DNA from: Akebia trifoliata
Lineage: Eukaryota; Streptophyta; Magnoliopsida; Ranunculales; Lardizabalaceae
DNA length: 64,000 nt
NCBI GenBank assembly: GCA_017979445.1
Contig: CM030713.1
Coordinates: forward strand, 29,431,934 to 29,495,933
Direction: 5' to 3'
Shown here: one piece after another, positions 12,801-24,400 of the stretch
How positions within the stretch are numbered: the stretch's first letter is position 1
How the letters are laid out: each line of letters opens with the position of its first letter
Program-made: the position numbers and the translations under genes
The notes under the pieces: model-generated
Seen by the model: the letters and a program-made list of their open reading frames with translations, nothing else
The model's database searches: none
Told to the model about the DNA's origin: nothing

Positions 12801-15619
12801 ACAACGGAAAAAAATAATCAAAAGCTTCAACTATTTGAATGATAAAATAGCATGCAGAACTCAATGAACGAGATAGAGACAACAGCTGTATTTAAGGACA
12901 TTTTAGGCATCATTTAATTTTTATATATAAATTGGGGACCGTTCAAGGGCCAAACATTTTGCCAACGTGTTTCATCCCATATGGGTTAGAAGTTTTGGAA
13001 TGGGCTGATTTTTTTGTGAGGATGATCTCTATGGTGAGGAAATCATCCTCGCGAAAAATTAGCTCATGTTGAAACTTCTAACCCCATCAAAAGTGATTTA
13101 CAAATAATTGACGATCCTATTCTGAAACTTCTAACCCTATATGACCTGCGAAACTATTTAGAATCTCTATGGATGTAAAATATAGTAATGTGCCCTTCAC
13201 CTAAATCTTCTAGAAGGAACCCATACCATGTAGTCATTTCCTTACAATCCTACAATAGGTTCTGTTTTGAAAGTTGAGTCCAACTTAACCAAATATAGTG
13301 AGAAAGAGAAAGTAATGAGCACTCATCAGGTAAAAATGGATCTGCACCCGTGAGTGTTGAAAACACGTATCTAGCGACTTTTAAATCATGAATATCAATT
13401 GCTTCTGACCAGTTGGTTAATAAAAGAACTTATCCAAATGGAAATGGTCATTAAATCACATAGACGGGACTAGAGAAACATATTTTATCAGTTATGCGAC
13501 CGGAGAAACATATAGCAATAGACCTCATACTAATACATCTACAATTGGCATTCTGATAAGAAATCTTCACTCCCTCGGTTCAAATAACTTTATCTTCCTT
13601 TTTTGACAATAGCCACAACTCAGCCATACCTGACATAATGGGACTTCGCAAAACACGTTGAAATTTCGAGTCTGATAAATTCTTCCGTCTCTCTTCTCCA
13701 GATAATGTAGAATTCTGTCCATGTGAAGAAAGATTCATTTGGGAACCATCAATTCCCTCCAAACGTTCTACTTCTGAGACTTTCCATCTCTTCCTTGGTT
13801 GGTTTCCAGATTTAGTAGTTAAACTTGTAATAGTATTATCTCCCCCCAAATTAGAGTTAAAATGTGCTTTAAGTGCCCAAAGGCATTCCAAAACTGTCGT
13901 CATGGATCCCTGCACGATATACATACCATTTAACAATGTGTGAGAAAAAAAGAGGGGGAAGAAGAGATGTTGAAAAGCTTAAAGACTACATGGAGCACAA
14001 ACCACAAATAAATAACGGACAAGATACTCTGCAGCATAATACCACTAGAATTATGCCTGTGTGCATATAACACGTATATGCATTGTTAATGAACCGTACA
14101 CCTCCAACATTATCTGCATGAGAGGCGTACTCCTCATGCATAATGGTGCACTTCGACACATAGGCATCATGCGTATGCTTATTTTTAACTAATAATCTTT
14201 CAAAGCATCAGATAATATTTTATATTGAATATATTTTTATCAAAATAATCTGGGAGTGTGAGGCTTAAGTAACACACCATGAGTTTTAGCACTCAAAACC
14301 TCGCCTCATACCCTTTGAGTTTAAAAACAGTATATATTGTTATTGAGCATATATTTTCCTCCAATCTCGGGCATGTCATACCCCAATGAAGTCCCATGAC
14401 CCAATTATATTCATAGTTCTCCTCTCCAATAGATCGGTCTTTTGGAGTAGTTGGTTGGTTAACATGGTATCAGAATGCTAGGTTCATATAGGTCACAATT
14501 TTGATTCTTTCCATATTTATGGGTGAGGGTGAGTGTTGAGTGTATATTTTCCTCCACTCTCAGGTATGTCATACCCCAGTTAATCCATGTGACCTTCTTA
14601 TATTCATAGTTCTCCCCTCTCCAATAGATCGGTCTTTTGGAGTAGTTGGTTGGTTTGTATGGTATCAGAGCGCTAGGTTTGTATGGGTCACAGATTCGAC
14701 TCATTCCACCCTTATGGGTGAAGAGGAGTGTTGAGTGTATATTTTCCTCCACTCTTGGGTATGTCATACCTCAATTAAGCCCCGTGACCCTCTTATAGTC
14801 ATAGTTTTCCCTCTCCAATAGATCGGTCTTTTGGAGTAATTGGTAGGTTAATAATTGTATGCATGTTTATACATATGGATGAGTGAAAATGTGCATATGC
14901 AATCATATGAAACCAAATATATTGGAAAGCGCACATTCAAATCCATGACCATGTTGTTGCAATTCTTGCATCCTACCCGCTAAAAGATTAGTCACATCTC
15001 TGTTTACATAGTTCCTCACCAAAAAAAATAACAATCAAAAGTACTTGGGAGGAAAAAAACAACAGCTAGGGTACCTGCTCTATGTCTGACAATTCAAACC
15101 TGGGCAACCCCATTTCATCCATTGCTGTGAGGAACTTTTTGACGTAACCCAAATATGGCTTGGAAGGAATGTCTGAAATACCATCCTACGAAAGAAAATT
15201 ATCGAATTAGATGAGAATCCAAGAATGCCAAAAAAAAGAAAATAAAAAATTAATAATAATTCTCAAATCCATACTACTAGCGGGATTCAATAGAACATCA
15301 AGTCAACTGAATTCAAACTAACCTCATCTATAGATCCAGGACTCAGCCTATTCAAAATACTACAAATTGCAGTCCCGTCAATCAAACGTGCTCTCAGTTC
15401 CTCTTCAGAAGCTTCCAATTGAAGCCTTAAATAAGGAACCATATCATTTAACCACTCAACCAATTCTGCTCGCTGCTTACCCTCAACCTCAATATTCGTA
15501 TTTTGCAACGATTCAACAATGTTCCCAATACTAGCTGAATTTGAGCTTGGGGCTTCACCATTTTCAATTTTACGGTATTCGGATTTGGAATTCATTAGAA
15601 GATCTCCAAAACGAGGCAT
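3502..15619 (-). CDS. Kinesin-14 with N-terminal calponin-homology domain (KCH-type), exon-5 frameshift
   Basis: Minus-end-directed microtubule motor. I joined 20 coding exons with matching phases: 15619-15323, 15185-15075, 13909-13630, 12798-12671, 12563-12479, 12336-12259, 12168-12076, 11964-11935, 9647-9306, 9222-9141, 9051-8956, 8861-8682, 7730-7624, 7495-7317, 7090-6926, 6840-6587, 6490-6327, 5184-4658, 3778-3678, 3563-3502. The product is about 1119 aa. An actin-binding CH domain (about 40-160) is followed by [20 protein letters not shown], a coiled coil (exons 6-11), and the motor, which begins [12 protein letters not shown] and carries P-loop [17 protein letters not shown], switch II VDLAGSE and YRNSKLT. 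The neck precedes the motor, as in kinesin-14. The Ser-rich tail ends KSGKRWQ. Oddities: exon 5 is 85 nt where 84 is needed, so the literal frame stops near residue 288; the intron after exon 14 is AT-AC; exon 8 is only 30 nt. All other introns read as GT-AG. Confidence 0.92.
3821..3852. repeat. (CA)16 microsatellite in the last-but-two kinesin intron
   Basis: Sixteen CA dinucleotides in the intron between the exons at 4658 and 3778. Confidence 0.9.
7091..7316 (-). other. U12-type AT-AC intron of the kinesin gene
   Basis: On the minus strand the intron starts ATATCCTT (7316-7309), the U12 AT-AC donor consensus. It ends CACAC at 7091, and TTCTTTGAC (7107-7099) lies just upstream with its A at 7100, a one-mismatch U12 branch site about 9 nt from the acceptor. 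There is no AG near the acceptor that would keep frame. Splicing here gives [15 protein letters not shown], continuous kinesin motor sequence. Without it the frame runs into YPSN and a stop. Confidence 0.85.
10840..11005. repeat. Dispersed repeat fragment in kinesin intron 8
   Basis: The order of short motifs (AAGAAACCCAAAAACA, GAAACTTTCCTGG, GATAATTGCCGAATCCGAAC, TTGGTTACT) recurs in the same orientation at about 19.18-19.35 kb with substitutions. No terminal repeat or coding capacity was recognised. The rest of this 2.3-kb intron (9648-11934) holds AT-rich sequence with no convincing gene. Confidence 0.4.
11218..11402. mobile_element. MITE-like inverted repeat in kinesin intron 8
   Basis: The left arm begins TGGGTTAGGATTGGGGGACA and includes GTTACAACTTTTTTTACA. 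The right arm contains the reverse complement (GTGTAAAAAAAGTTGTAACT, ATAGTTGTCCCCCATCCC). The arms are about 50 bp at roughly 85% identity around a 90-bp loop. The element sits in an AT dinucleotide tract, so no clear duplication can be assigned. Confidence 0.65.
11410..11746. mobile_element. Non-autonomous hAT-type element (MITE), 337 bp
   Basis: The terminal inverted repeats are CAGGGGCGGAGCTAG on the left and CTGGCTCTGCCCCTG on the right, a typical hAT end. The flanks TGTATATA (11402-11409) and CGTATATA (11747-11754) form an 8-bp duplication with one mismatch. The interior is rich in CCCCAC and TGCCCC and has no coding frame. It lies in kinesin intron 8. A decayed relative is at 61070-61290. 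Confidence 0.82.
12985..13087. repeat. Long hairpin in kinesin intron 3
   Basis: GGGTTAGAAGTTTTGGAATG at the left pairs with an inverted copy near 13050-13087 (CATGTTGAAACTTCTAACCC), and the inner GTGAGGATGAT pairs with ATCATCCTCGC. This gives a near-continuous stem of about 45 bp with a small loop. It looks like a fold-back MITE. Confidence 0.6.
14338..14852 (+). mobile_element. Tandem TRIM (miniature LTR retrotransposon): three LTRs, two internal regions
   Basis: Three copies of a 124-127-bp direct repeat (14338-14464, 14534-14659, 14729-14852) begin TGTT, and the first ends AACA. They are separated by two 69-bp internal regions. Each internal region starts with a primer-binding site for initiator tRNA-Met; the second, TGGTATCAGAGC at 14660-14671, is perfect, and the first is TGGTATCAGAAT. 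Each ends with a purine-rich tract (GGGTGAGGGTGAG or GGGTGAAGAGGAG) just before the next LTR. No protein is encoded, so movement would need an autonomous partner. The LTR-int-LTR-int-LTR form suggests unequal exchange. It lies in kinesin intron 2. Confidence 0.82.
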
Positions 15620-16600
15620 CAGACTTCAGAGATCTTCCAAAGAAGAAAAACCACTTTTTGTTCACCAAAAAGATCTCCTCAATGTGGAATGCAGCATCAA
15701 TAACCTATTGGGGCAAAAGTATGATCCAATAATTATCATAAATGTACCCTAGATTCCACAGAAGAACAAAATTCAAAGCATAAAGCCATCAGAAGAAAAA
15801 AAAAAAAAAAAAAACGTATAAATCCACATACCTATACCGCACGAGGCAGAATAATAGTCCTCAGAATCACACAAAAAAATCGAGGAAATTGAGAATCCTC
15901 CTTCTCCAAGCTCCTGGAGCTACTTCTAAATAATTCGACACCATGGGAATAAACTGCAACATAAATACATCAAATTCAAAGAAACCAAAACCAAAGAAAT
16001 CTAAAATGGTTTATAAACGTAAAAAACACACTTTGAAACCCAAGCAAACTCCAGAAAATTTATAATTTAGCTCTCAAATTTTGAAAAAGAAGGTACATTT
16101 TCGAAATTCAAAACGAAATTACATCAAAATAAGGCACATTTCAACCCCAAAGCAGAACTCGTAAAAAGATTTGAACTTTTGGAAATAAAAATTAAATTTG
16201 TACGAATTAAATCGAAAAAAGAAACCCAAAACCGTGGAATTTAAAATGTAGATCGATTTTCAAACATCCCCAACAAAATTATAGATAGACATCCATGTAT
16301 TTCAGATCGGATCCGCACAAAAAAGAGCTACATTTTCCAAAAAAAAACAAAAACATAAAAAAGGGGGAAACAGTTTGAAATGTAGAGGAAAAAGTACCAA
16401 CCTCCAGAGAAAAACAAAAAAGAGAAAGACAGGGAGAGATAAAATTAGGGATTTTGAATCGTAAAAGATTGGAATTTTTAGGGAAGGATCGAGCAGAGAT
16501 TATGGCGGCAAAAGGGGACGGAGTTCAAATAGATCCCATCTCCTCCAACCATCCTCTCTCACCTCTGCTCCTGAAACCGCTAATTTCTTCCGAATTTTCA
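15620..16600 (-). promoter_or_regulatory. Kinesin 5'UTR with probable intron, and promoter
   Basis: There is no coding frame upstream of the ATG at 15619. On the minus strand a donor-like GAG|GTTGGTAC near 16402 and an acceptor-like GAATCTAG near 15750 would remove a leader intron of about 650 bp. The transcribed leader would then begin near 16450-16550, in a C/T-rich stretch. Confidence 0.4.
16505..16512 (-). promoter_or_regulatory. Candidate E2F site upstream of the kinesin
   Basis: The minus strand reads TTTGCCGC, an exact match to the plant E2F consensus TTTSSCGC, close to the inferred leader of the kinesin. Many plant mitotic and S-phase genes carry such sites, so cell-cycle control is plausible. 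An eight-base match can occur by chance. Confidence 0.35.
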
Positions 16601-17864
16601 GAACTACGACAAATGCAATAGCTTTTCTCAAAACAGGTTTGAAAAGACAATATTACCCTCCCATTTTTTTCTTTTTTTGAAAAAGAGAAAGTTCAAATGT
16701 ACAATACCCCTCCTTGGGCTTCTTGAATATTTAAGACATTCACATTGAATGTAGGCTTAAATGCCTTTTTCTTTCATTCTTGAATTTTTCTATCAAAAAT
16801 CCATTTTTTGTAAAATTTTCGATCTCAGATAAAATTTTAACATATTCAACCTAATCAGCAATCCATACGTCTTTAAAAATTTTGCCAAAAATAATCAATA
16901 TTTTCTTCTTTTAAGTGAGTTTTTTTTTTTTTTAAATGACATAATTTTCGAATCATATGCTTAATTAGCAGGGGCGAGGCAACAAGCATCATATCTTACC
17001 CAAATCTTTCGGGTTCATGTAATATCCCACAAATTACACAGATAAATCATGAATTCTTGTGAATGGTCAATGAGAGTGCTTGAATTCAAGACCTCTCCCT
17101 TTTTGAAGGGTTGTCGTTGGTTTAAGTGAGGTATTTGCCTTTTAGAGAAGTTAAGTAATACTTAAGAGTTAAGTCATTGCTCATAGTGAGAGATTGAAAG
17201 AGAACTAAGAAGAGAGGGTATGTAATATGTATGAGAAATTTTTAATAAATAAAAAAACGTATAATTAAATTTGGTTTGGATTTTTATCAGATTGGTTTGT
17301 GGTTAATCTAAAATCGAACAGAAAATTTGTTGAATTTGTAATTTTCAATCCAAATATTTTTTATCCGAATCTGACCTCGAAAAGCCAACCTATAAATCTG
17401 AATCCTATTTATTTGGATCGAAATGGATTGTGAATCGAATAAGATCTGACCCATTGTTAGTCCTTGTTCAAAGAGTGAGAAAAAAAAAAGGCATTTAGGT
17501 CATTTTATTAATACCTCAAAGAAGACTGTTGTCAAGAAGCATGTCATCATTTTGAAAACAGAGGAGCACCTCAAATACATTAATTAACAAAACCTCAAAG
17601 GTGTCTCTGTTTGTCTACATCACCCTTTTTTTAAAAAAATTTAATAAATTCCACGTGGCACCACGTAGTGGTACTCCACATGAAAGCTTGAGCTTGACTA
17701 AGTGATTTCTATTCGTTTAAATCTGAAGACTTTTTATAATGGATCGGGCTGATAAAGGGATTCAAATGAACAGGGCCCATGGAGCATGGTCCATGTAAAA
17801 GGTGGCAGAGATATGAGAGCTAATTCGGTTCTTATGTCGTTATCTCATGAGTGACGGTGTATAG

Positions 17865-18368
17865 TAGGGGTGCAACTTGATCCGGTTCAAACCAAGAACC
17901 AAATCAAACCGATAGTTTTGAGGTGATTTGGTTCGGTTTGAAATAAGTTGCGGTTCGATTCCGAGTTACGAAAATGGAGAACCTGTCAATTTGATTCGGT
18001 TCTCAGATCAAGTTTGTATAGAACCGAACCACTATGCAATAAATATATATATATATATATATATATAGAATTATTATTATGAATTATTTTTGGAGTTAGG
18101 ACATAGAGTAGTGATCTTTTATGAATAAACTAATGACTTTTTATGGTTAGATTTGTGATTTATTGTATGAAATTTTATGTTTGTATTTTCATTAAAAAAT
18201 ATTACTTACAATTTATAGAATATTGGCAATCTATTGAACCGAATCGAACCAAATCAAATTGGTTTGGTTCCAATGGAATTTGGTTCAGTTCTAATGCTTA
18301 TTTAGTCGAACCGACCTATGTTGGTTCGATTTCGATTTGACCTCAAACCGAACCAAGTTGCACCCCTA
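17865..18368. mobile_element. Non-autonomous hAT-type element (MITE), 504 bp
   Basis: The ends TAGGGGTGCAACTTG and CAAGTTGCACCCCTA are perfect inverted repeats and are followed inward by GGTTCGGTTT-like motifs on both sides. The flanks GTGTATAG (17857-17864) and ATGTATAG (18369-18376) form an 8-bp duplication with one mismatch. The interior has an (AT)n tract and no coding frame. Confidence 0.85.
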
Positions 18369-18561
18369 ATGTATAGTATAAGAGTAGTCCAAAGTGCAAA
18401 TCAACCAATATTGCAACATTGGAGTTGGGACAAATAAAAATAATTAGACATCTAATGAAAGAAAAATAATAATGTGGATGATTGTTAAACTTGAAGATAA
18501 TAGACTTTTAGGGAAAGAGCTTATTTGTTTTGTTGTTTTTTGTTTAGTTTTGTTTTTTATT

Positions 18562-18805
18562 TATAATAGGAGTGTCTGGAGTTACGTCCGGCTAGGAGGA
18601 CCAGATGAGTGAGGGTCGGAACCAAGTCATATGGGACCCTTCCCCCGGGCAGGTGCAACACCCACACATCATATAGACCAAGTAAGTGAGTACGCCCTCA
18701 CGAGTGGCCCTAGAGAAATAATGCTCATACTAGGTATCGAACACACAACCTTTAGACTCTCACTGCTTATTGGATTTGAAATTGCCATTGAGCCACCCTC
18801 TTGAG
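18562..18805 (-). mobile_element. tRNA-derived SINE candidate, family 1 copy A
   Basis: Read on the minus strand, the 5' end has a Pol III A box (TGGCTCAATGG) and about 45 nt further a B box-like TGTTCGATACC. A body follows with GTCCCATATGACTTGGTTCC and CCGGACGTAACTCCAGACAC, and the 3' end is A/T-rich. A second, plus-strand copy is at 53950-54155. The body does not match a SINE family I can name with confidence. Confidence 0.62.
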
Positions 18806-19894
18806 ATTGAGCTTCAACTTTAAAACCACCTCAAGGACAAGATTTGATATTGATAGAAATAAAATAATGGATTTTGGGTAGAAAAAATCATGGATTTCAT
18901 CTAAAACATTGAAGGTGATGGATTGAAGACAAAGTTGAATAGATTAAAAATAATTTACCCTAAAGACTACTAACTTGGAGATGAGGAGCGAAGCCAAGCG
19001 ATAGGACAAGAGAGCTCAATCACAAAATTCGTAAAATTCTCCAAATTAAGGGTTAGCCAATTAAATCAACGAACTTTGAATTCTTAGATTAATCATGGAA
19101 TATAATAATATTTTTATACTCTACCTTCAAAAATTTTATTTTTTCAACATTCAAACATCAAGAAGAAGAAAGGGTGTTACAGAGATCAACGGTGATGGGT
19201 TTGGTAAGAAATCCAAAAACAAAGTTGTATAATCTTAAAAAAAATCTATTTTTTATTTACGAAACTTTCTCAACTTTCTCCGAAATAATTGAATTGCACC
19301 CTCACCCGATAATTACCAAATCGGAACTTTGTTACTATTTTTTTTTATAGTGATGTAGACCCCATACCTTTGTGTTTCCATACTAATGACATGCTCCCTG
19401 TGACATGTTGACCCCCACCCCTTTATATTTTGGTGAATATTTGATTTGAGATATTTAAAAGGCATTACATGCCGCCATCTGCTGTTGTTGGTCCTTCCCT
19501 TAACATTGTGAACGATTTAAACACCCCCTATATTTTATGAATATTTTGAAAAAAACCCTTTGTTTTAAAATTGATGATATGTCCCCTCCTCTCAATTTTA
19601 TTAAAATCCATGGAAATTTTGGTAAATATTTGAGATACTCCTACATTTTCGAACTTATGGTAAGCCGCCTTTGGTCTTGTTATTCTTTTCTAAACTAACA
19701 AAATTCAAGGTCTATTTAGAAAGATGGCCTTCCCATATGGTTTATTAAGTAATTTTTCCTAAATTACATTGGATATTCCAATCCAATCAATTATCATGTA
19801 TTATGCAAGTAAAGAAAAGAAATATTGGCCATAAACTATAAGGACTCAAAGTAGCACTTTGTGTGCAGAGAACCATCAATTTTTTTGAGTGTAT

Positions 19895-19945
19895 AAGACT
19901 TGCTATCTCGAGGAAAAATATCTATGGTTTTATGCACACTTTCTC
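19895..19945. repeat. Hairpin-core fragment
   Basis: GCTATCTCGAGGAAAAATAT followed by CTATGGTT is one half of the shared fold-back core; flanking GCACACTTTCTC resembles an arm. Most of the other arm is lost. Confidence 0.4.
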
Positions 19946-20014
19946 TACTTGTTACTTCAAGTAGTGTTTCAAATCACTTTAGCATTTTTTTAAAATATAA
20001 CCCCGAGTCCTACT

Positions 20015-20390
20015 AACCTTACTTAGTAAGGATTTCACCCATACTAAGGATCCTTGGGCTCACCTCTTGGCATCCAAAAACAAAATCTCATGCTTAGGGT
20101 TGCAGAGGATGGAATTTTATGAATTTTAAACCCAAAAAAAAAAAAAGTTATTTTTCCCCGTTGAATTTCATTTTAAGTTTGGGAGTTAAGTGGAAATTCG
20201 GTAGCCATCCATTTTCAAAACCTTGGATTTAGTTTAAAAGAAATTGTTTTTTTCATTTTTGGACCTGAGTTTGAAACTTAAGAGGGTTGTGGTGTTGGAT
20301 TTCTAATGCGATAATCTATTTGAGCAAAAACGAACCTTAGTAAGGTTCAAAAATCTTACCATGTTAGTAAGGAAAGGGTTTCATGTTGTT
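20015..20390. repeat. Dispersed repeat with TTAGTAAGG-type ends
   Basis: The segment begins CCTTACTTAGTAAGGATTTC and ends AATCTTACCATGTTAGTAAG, so the ends are related in inverted form. Internal landmarks (CTTGGGCTCACCTCTTGGCA, TCCATTTTCAAAACCTTGGA, GGTGTTGGATTTCTAATG) recur at 2.04, 33.0, 33.64 (inverted) and 34.57 kb. No coding frame is present. Confidence 0.6.
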
Positions 20391-20626
20391 CATGAAACGT
20401 ATGGCAGAGATGGGACAATATTCTATGAAAGATCTACTATAGAAACTATCCAAGGAAACGTGGATTATTTCATTCCAAAAGGTTTTGGCCGAAGTACTCC
20501 CATCTCTCCCACATGTTGACAATACAATCCCAATGTATCATCCATATACAAAGTTAACGATAAAGCACTCTTTGATTGGATGGTCCAGATTTATTTAAAT
20601 TCAATATAAGAAATCTGAATGAACTA

Positions 20627-20780
20627 ATGATTTTCTGACTGAAAAATTTTCACTCGGTTGACATGGCAAGTGCCCAGACCATAGATCTTTTTTCCTTGTG
20701 TATCCCGAAGAAAAAGGTCTATGATTCTCTATGCACGTGCAACATCGACTGAGTGAAAACTTTCAAGTCAGAAAATCACG
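20627..20780. mobile_element. Fold-back element with hairpin core
   Basis: The arms GATTTTCTGACTGAAAAATT (20629) and AAAACTTTCAAGTCAGAAAA (ending about 20776) are inverted copies, continuing inward with CACTCGGTTGACAT and ATCGACTGAGTG. The centre carries CATAGATC and GTGTATCCCGAAG, then GGTCTATGATT, the shared core. Confidence 0.7.
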
Positions 20781-21430
20781 ACTCAATGTTATATGATAAT
20801 GATGTAAACTTGTAATGCCATTGCCATCTCACTCCTGGATTGTCCAAGAGTGTGGTTGTAATGTCCGAGAAGATCTCAATCTGTTCGTTTCCAAGATAAT
20901 TCTAAAATCCAACTTCAATAGAACTCATCCATGAAAACTCTGACAGCTTATTGCTTCAAAATTAAACTTTCAATTGATCTATTTCCTGAAGTACTCTTCA
21001 GTTAGGGAAGTATGGTGTCCTTCAAAAACGAACTACTTGAACATGTCCCATGCCCTAATTGTCTAGATTGTACTACTACATATCAACGATAGTTAACACT
21101 CTTAAGGAACTACAATACCAGAATTACTCCTATGTATTCTGTCGACATAACGATCATCGACAGACACATTTATTTCTTGGCTCTGAAACCAGTCAAATTG
21201 GCAATTTTTTTCCCCCTTTTGCATGCTTGTATTAAATATAATTTCTGGATTCAGATATCTTCATATTTAAAGGGTCACCTGTTGAAATCACATATAAACT
21301 GAAAGCATTAAGAGCTAAACAGATTAGTTTTCAGAAATAAAATAGTCGAATCTACTATCATTAATATCGAAAAATAAATCTTAGTTCTAAGTGCACGAAT
21401 GCATCATATGGAAAGAATGAATTTACCATG

Positions 21431-24400
21431 TTACAGCTTCGATTTCAGTTCTGGATTTGGTGTTTTAGCCTCCCTAATTAGACCTTCTTGAGTTAATGAC
21501 ACAACAAGCTGCCCATCAACATAGATAAAATTGAACTTCTGTAATGGGGGAAATGTAAAAGAAACACATTCGAGCATCTGATGTAAAAATATCAAGCGAG
21601 TTATTTACCTCTCCATTCCTGTTAAACATACGACCAAAACAAAAGCCACGGGCATTACTGGCGGAAGGGCTCTCAGCCTGTAAGAAGATGCATTAGTGTC
21701 CTGAATACAGATTCTATGTTTGGACCTATGTTACCTGATTCATGGGTTTGCTTGGTTCGAATTCGGGTTTGCGATTCGTGATTCGCCAATCGAGAATGAA
21801 CCCAGTTCGTAGGGGTGGACAGAGATGAAAGTATTCGAAGGTTCAAGTGATGAGTAGAGTGAGAAAGAACTTGAAGATGGCAGATTTTGGGAAGAAAATA
21901 AATCTAAAGTTTAATTCTATTGTTTATAGATTGAAGACGAGGGTATTTGGTCATTTTTCATCAATCTTTTAATAAAGACCAAGGTCAAAGGGACATCTAC
22001 AAGTTTAAGATTTTAGGGGGGTTGTCTCAAATGTTATCAACATGTGGAGGGATAAGTGAAAAAAAAGAAGAAGAAAAACTCAGTTTGCTGAATTACACGA
22101 ATTGAGAGAGAACTGGTTCAATTCGAACCGCTCACGGTTCAGTATCAAATCAATGAATTAGGTAACCCTGGTTTGCACTACTGGATTGAATACGACATCT
22201 ATCTGTATAGATAGATATCTTGATGACTCTATTCTTTAGAAATAGATTTCAAAAGAGATTCAAACTCTTGTGTCAAAGAAATCCAGCCCAATACCTAATT
22301 AGCTTAAGCAACACCAAAATACAGGAAAATAAGCAGAGTTTCTGATACTTGCCGCATATAATATCCAGTCATCAGCTTTAACGGACCTGTGAAACCACAT
22401 CCTGACAAAAGAAAAGGGCAGATAGTTATATTGATTCCTATAAAACGAGCATTATAATGCCAGAAATATGTTTCATATTAATAAGTAGGACATGACCATG
22501 CTCCATAGAACGTGGCAAAAGAAATTGGTGTGAAACTAAACACAAGGAGAGCAATATAATAGTATCCAGGAAAAATTACCATGAAAATATAGTAAAAGTG
22601 AAGTACTATTATACGTGACTCGACTCACATTTTCTCTTATAGTTTCCTCACATAAGACTTAATTATAAGTTTGTAATAGTAAAATAAAAAAAGGATATGT
22701 AGACATACGAGTGGTCCAGACTGAGTGATGCTGTCTTCAAACCCCTTCTACGGTGAGGATTCAAGCTTATTGAAAGAAATATAAGATCAGAAATATATGC
22801 CACCACACACCTGCAATACAACCATTTGAGTAAAGTTGCACAGTAATACGTTCAAGAGTATGTCTTCAACTTAGGAGAAATGAAAATAATAGCCTTTATC
22901 CAATATAAAACTTAAAATTCTATAATTTGCTGGAGTTCATATGCTTTATGTGTGTTTTTTTACTTTGCAGTGATTTCAGATTTGGCACATTAATCTAAAA
23001 CTGTAAATGCCTATACTAACATATATTTGTGTAGAATATAAATAATTCTTAAAGATCTTTCCCATTTATTTTGTTCGACTTTTACTCCTTGTTTGTTTCC
23101 TGAATTCACACGTATCCTGAGGAAGATTTTGAGTCAAACTTGCATTTTGAAAAGAAAAAAAAAACTTCTCATCCGACTTAAGATAGCATAACAAGAGTAT
23201 GAGTCGAACAACAAGCAAATCTTTCCTGTTGTTGCAAATCTTGAAAAGCATGCTAAGCAACCTCACTCACTAAGAAAGCAAGATACCAAAATAATAAAAA
23301 CAATAACCACTACTAATGAGGGACCTTTTAAAAGATAGATAGCTGCATGGAATGCAAAGAAAAATGCCAGTTACAATGCATTTGGAATAAATACGACTTA
23401 ATTTGGGAAGTTTTGAAGATCTTGAGTAATTGTCACTCACCTATGTAGAGCCTGGTCATCCGAAAGTTTTCCCCTTGCTTTAAACCAGAACTTTATACTG
23501 CAATAGTTCAATTTTCATCAAAAGAGATGTTTTACATATAAGAAAAAGTAAAGCCCAGAGATCAAAAAAGAGCCCCCATAAAGACATGACCTGAAACAAT
23601 AGCACACATGATATTAAAGAATGTAAGAAACTGGATCTAACCTTGGTGGTGTCTTAGTCTGGTTGGTGTAGGTATTTGGCTCACAGAACCTTACCTCCAC
23701 AGGCCAGGGGATGAACTTTTTCGTGGCCACCTTGTTCCGATAATTCCTGTTGTTAGGACTCATTTAATTATAAACAAAAGAAAATTTAAAGCACAGCTTA
23801 ATCACTGATATTCCTCAACCGTACAAGCACAAGTTACCCTTTCCCCTTACAAATTAGGTCCCACCTAAAGAGAAAGTCTTCAAAGAAGAGGCCTCTAAAG
23901 TCTCTAAACTGTTTGCACCACAAGAATAAAATGCCCAAGATAGCAATAACTACATCATTGAGCGAATTCTCTTTGCCCTCAAGAATGTCACATCACATCA
24001 TCATCATAATCTTCTACGCCTTGTCCCAAACATAGGAGTTTGCCACTTGAGTCCTATTTTGCAATTCAAATCCATTTCTATTTTAAAGACAAACTCAACA
24101 TTCTGCTTAGGGGTGTTTAATTACCCATGGAAGATGGACGGGATTTCCATTTTCCATTGTTTGATTGGTTTTTTTCACGGAACATTGAAATTTACCCTTA
24201 TTTAAAAATCTAGCTAAGGGTGGATTTCATTTTCCCACCTAGCCCCATGAGAAAATGAAATCCAGTACAAAAATCCATCTGTGAGAGGGAGGAGTGGCTT
24301 TTTCCAGAAGCCTTCCAAGTAAAGGCATCACTCATTTTAAGTACTATTCCTTGTGAACATCCCCCCAGTAAATGCATCATTCATTTTAGGTACAATTCCT

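Larger units (their letters stand above)
16620..21430. other. Gene-free spacer filled with repeats
   Basis: No protein or RNA gene was supported between the kinesin promoter and the 3' end of the thioesterase. The spacer holds a 504-bp hAT MITE (17865-18368), a SINE-like element (18562-18805), a repeat fragment shared with 10.84-11.0 kb (19170-19345), hairpin-core fragments (19895-19945 and 20627-20780) and a dispersed repeat (20015-20390). Confidence 0.6.

Noticed and set aside
14459..14767. 102-codon open frame with an internal repeat on the minus strand
   Set aside because: It is the reverse translation of the tandem TRIM LTRs. The repeat is nucleotide-level.
18040..18070. (AT)n tract as an origin or regulatory element
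   Set aside because: It is a simple repeat inside the hAT MITE at 17865-18368.
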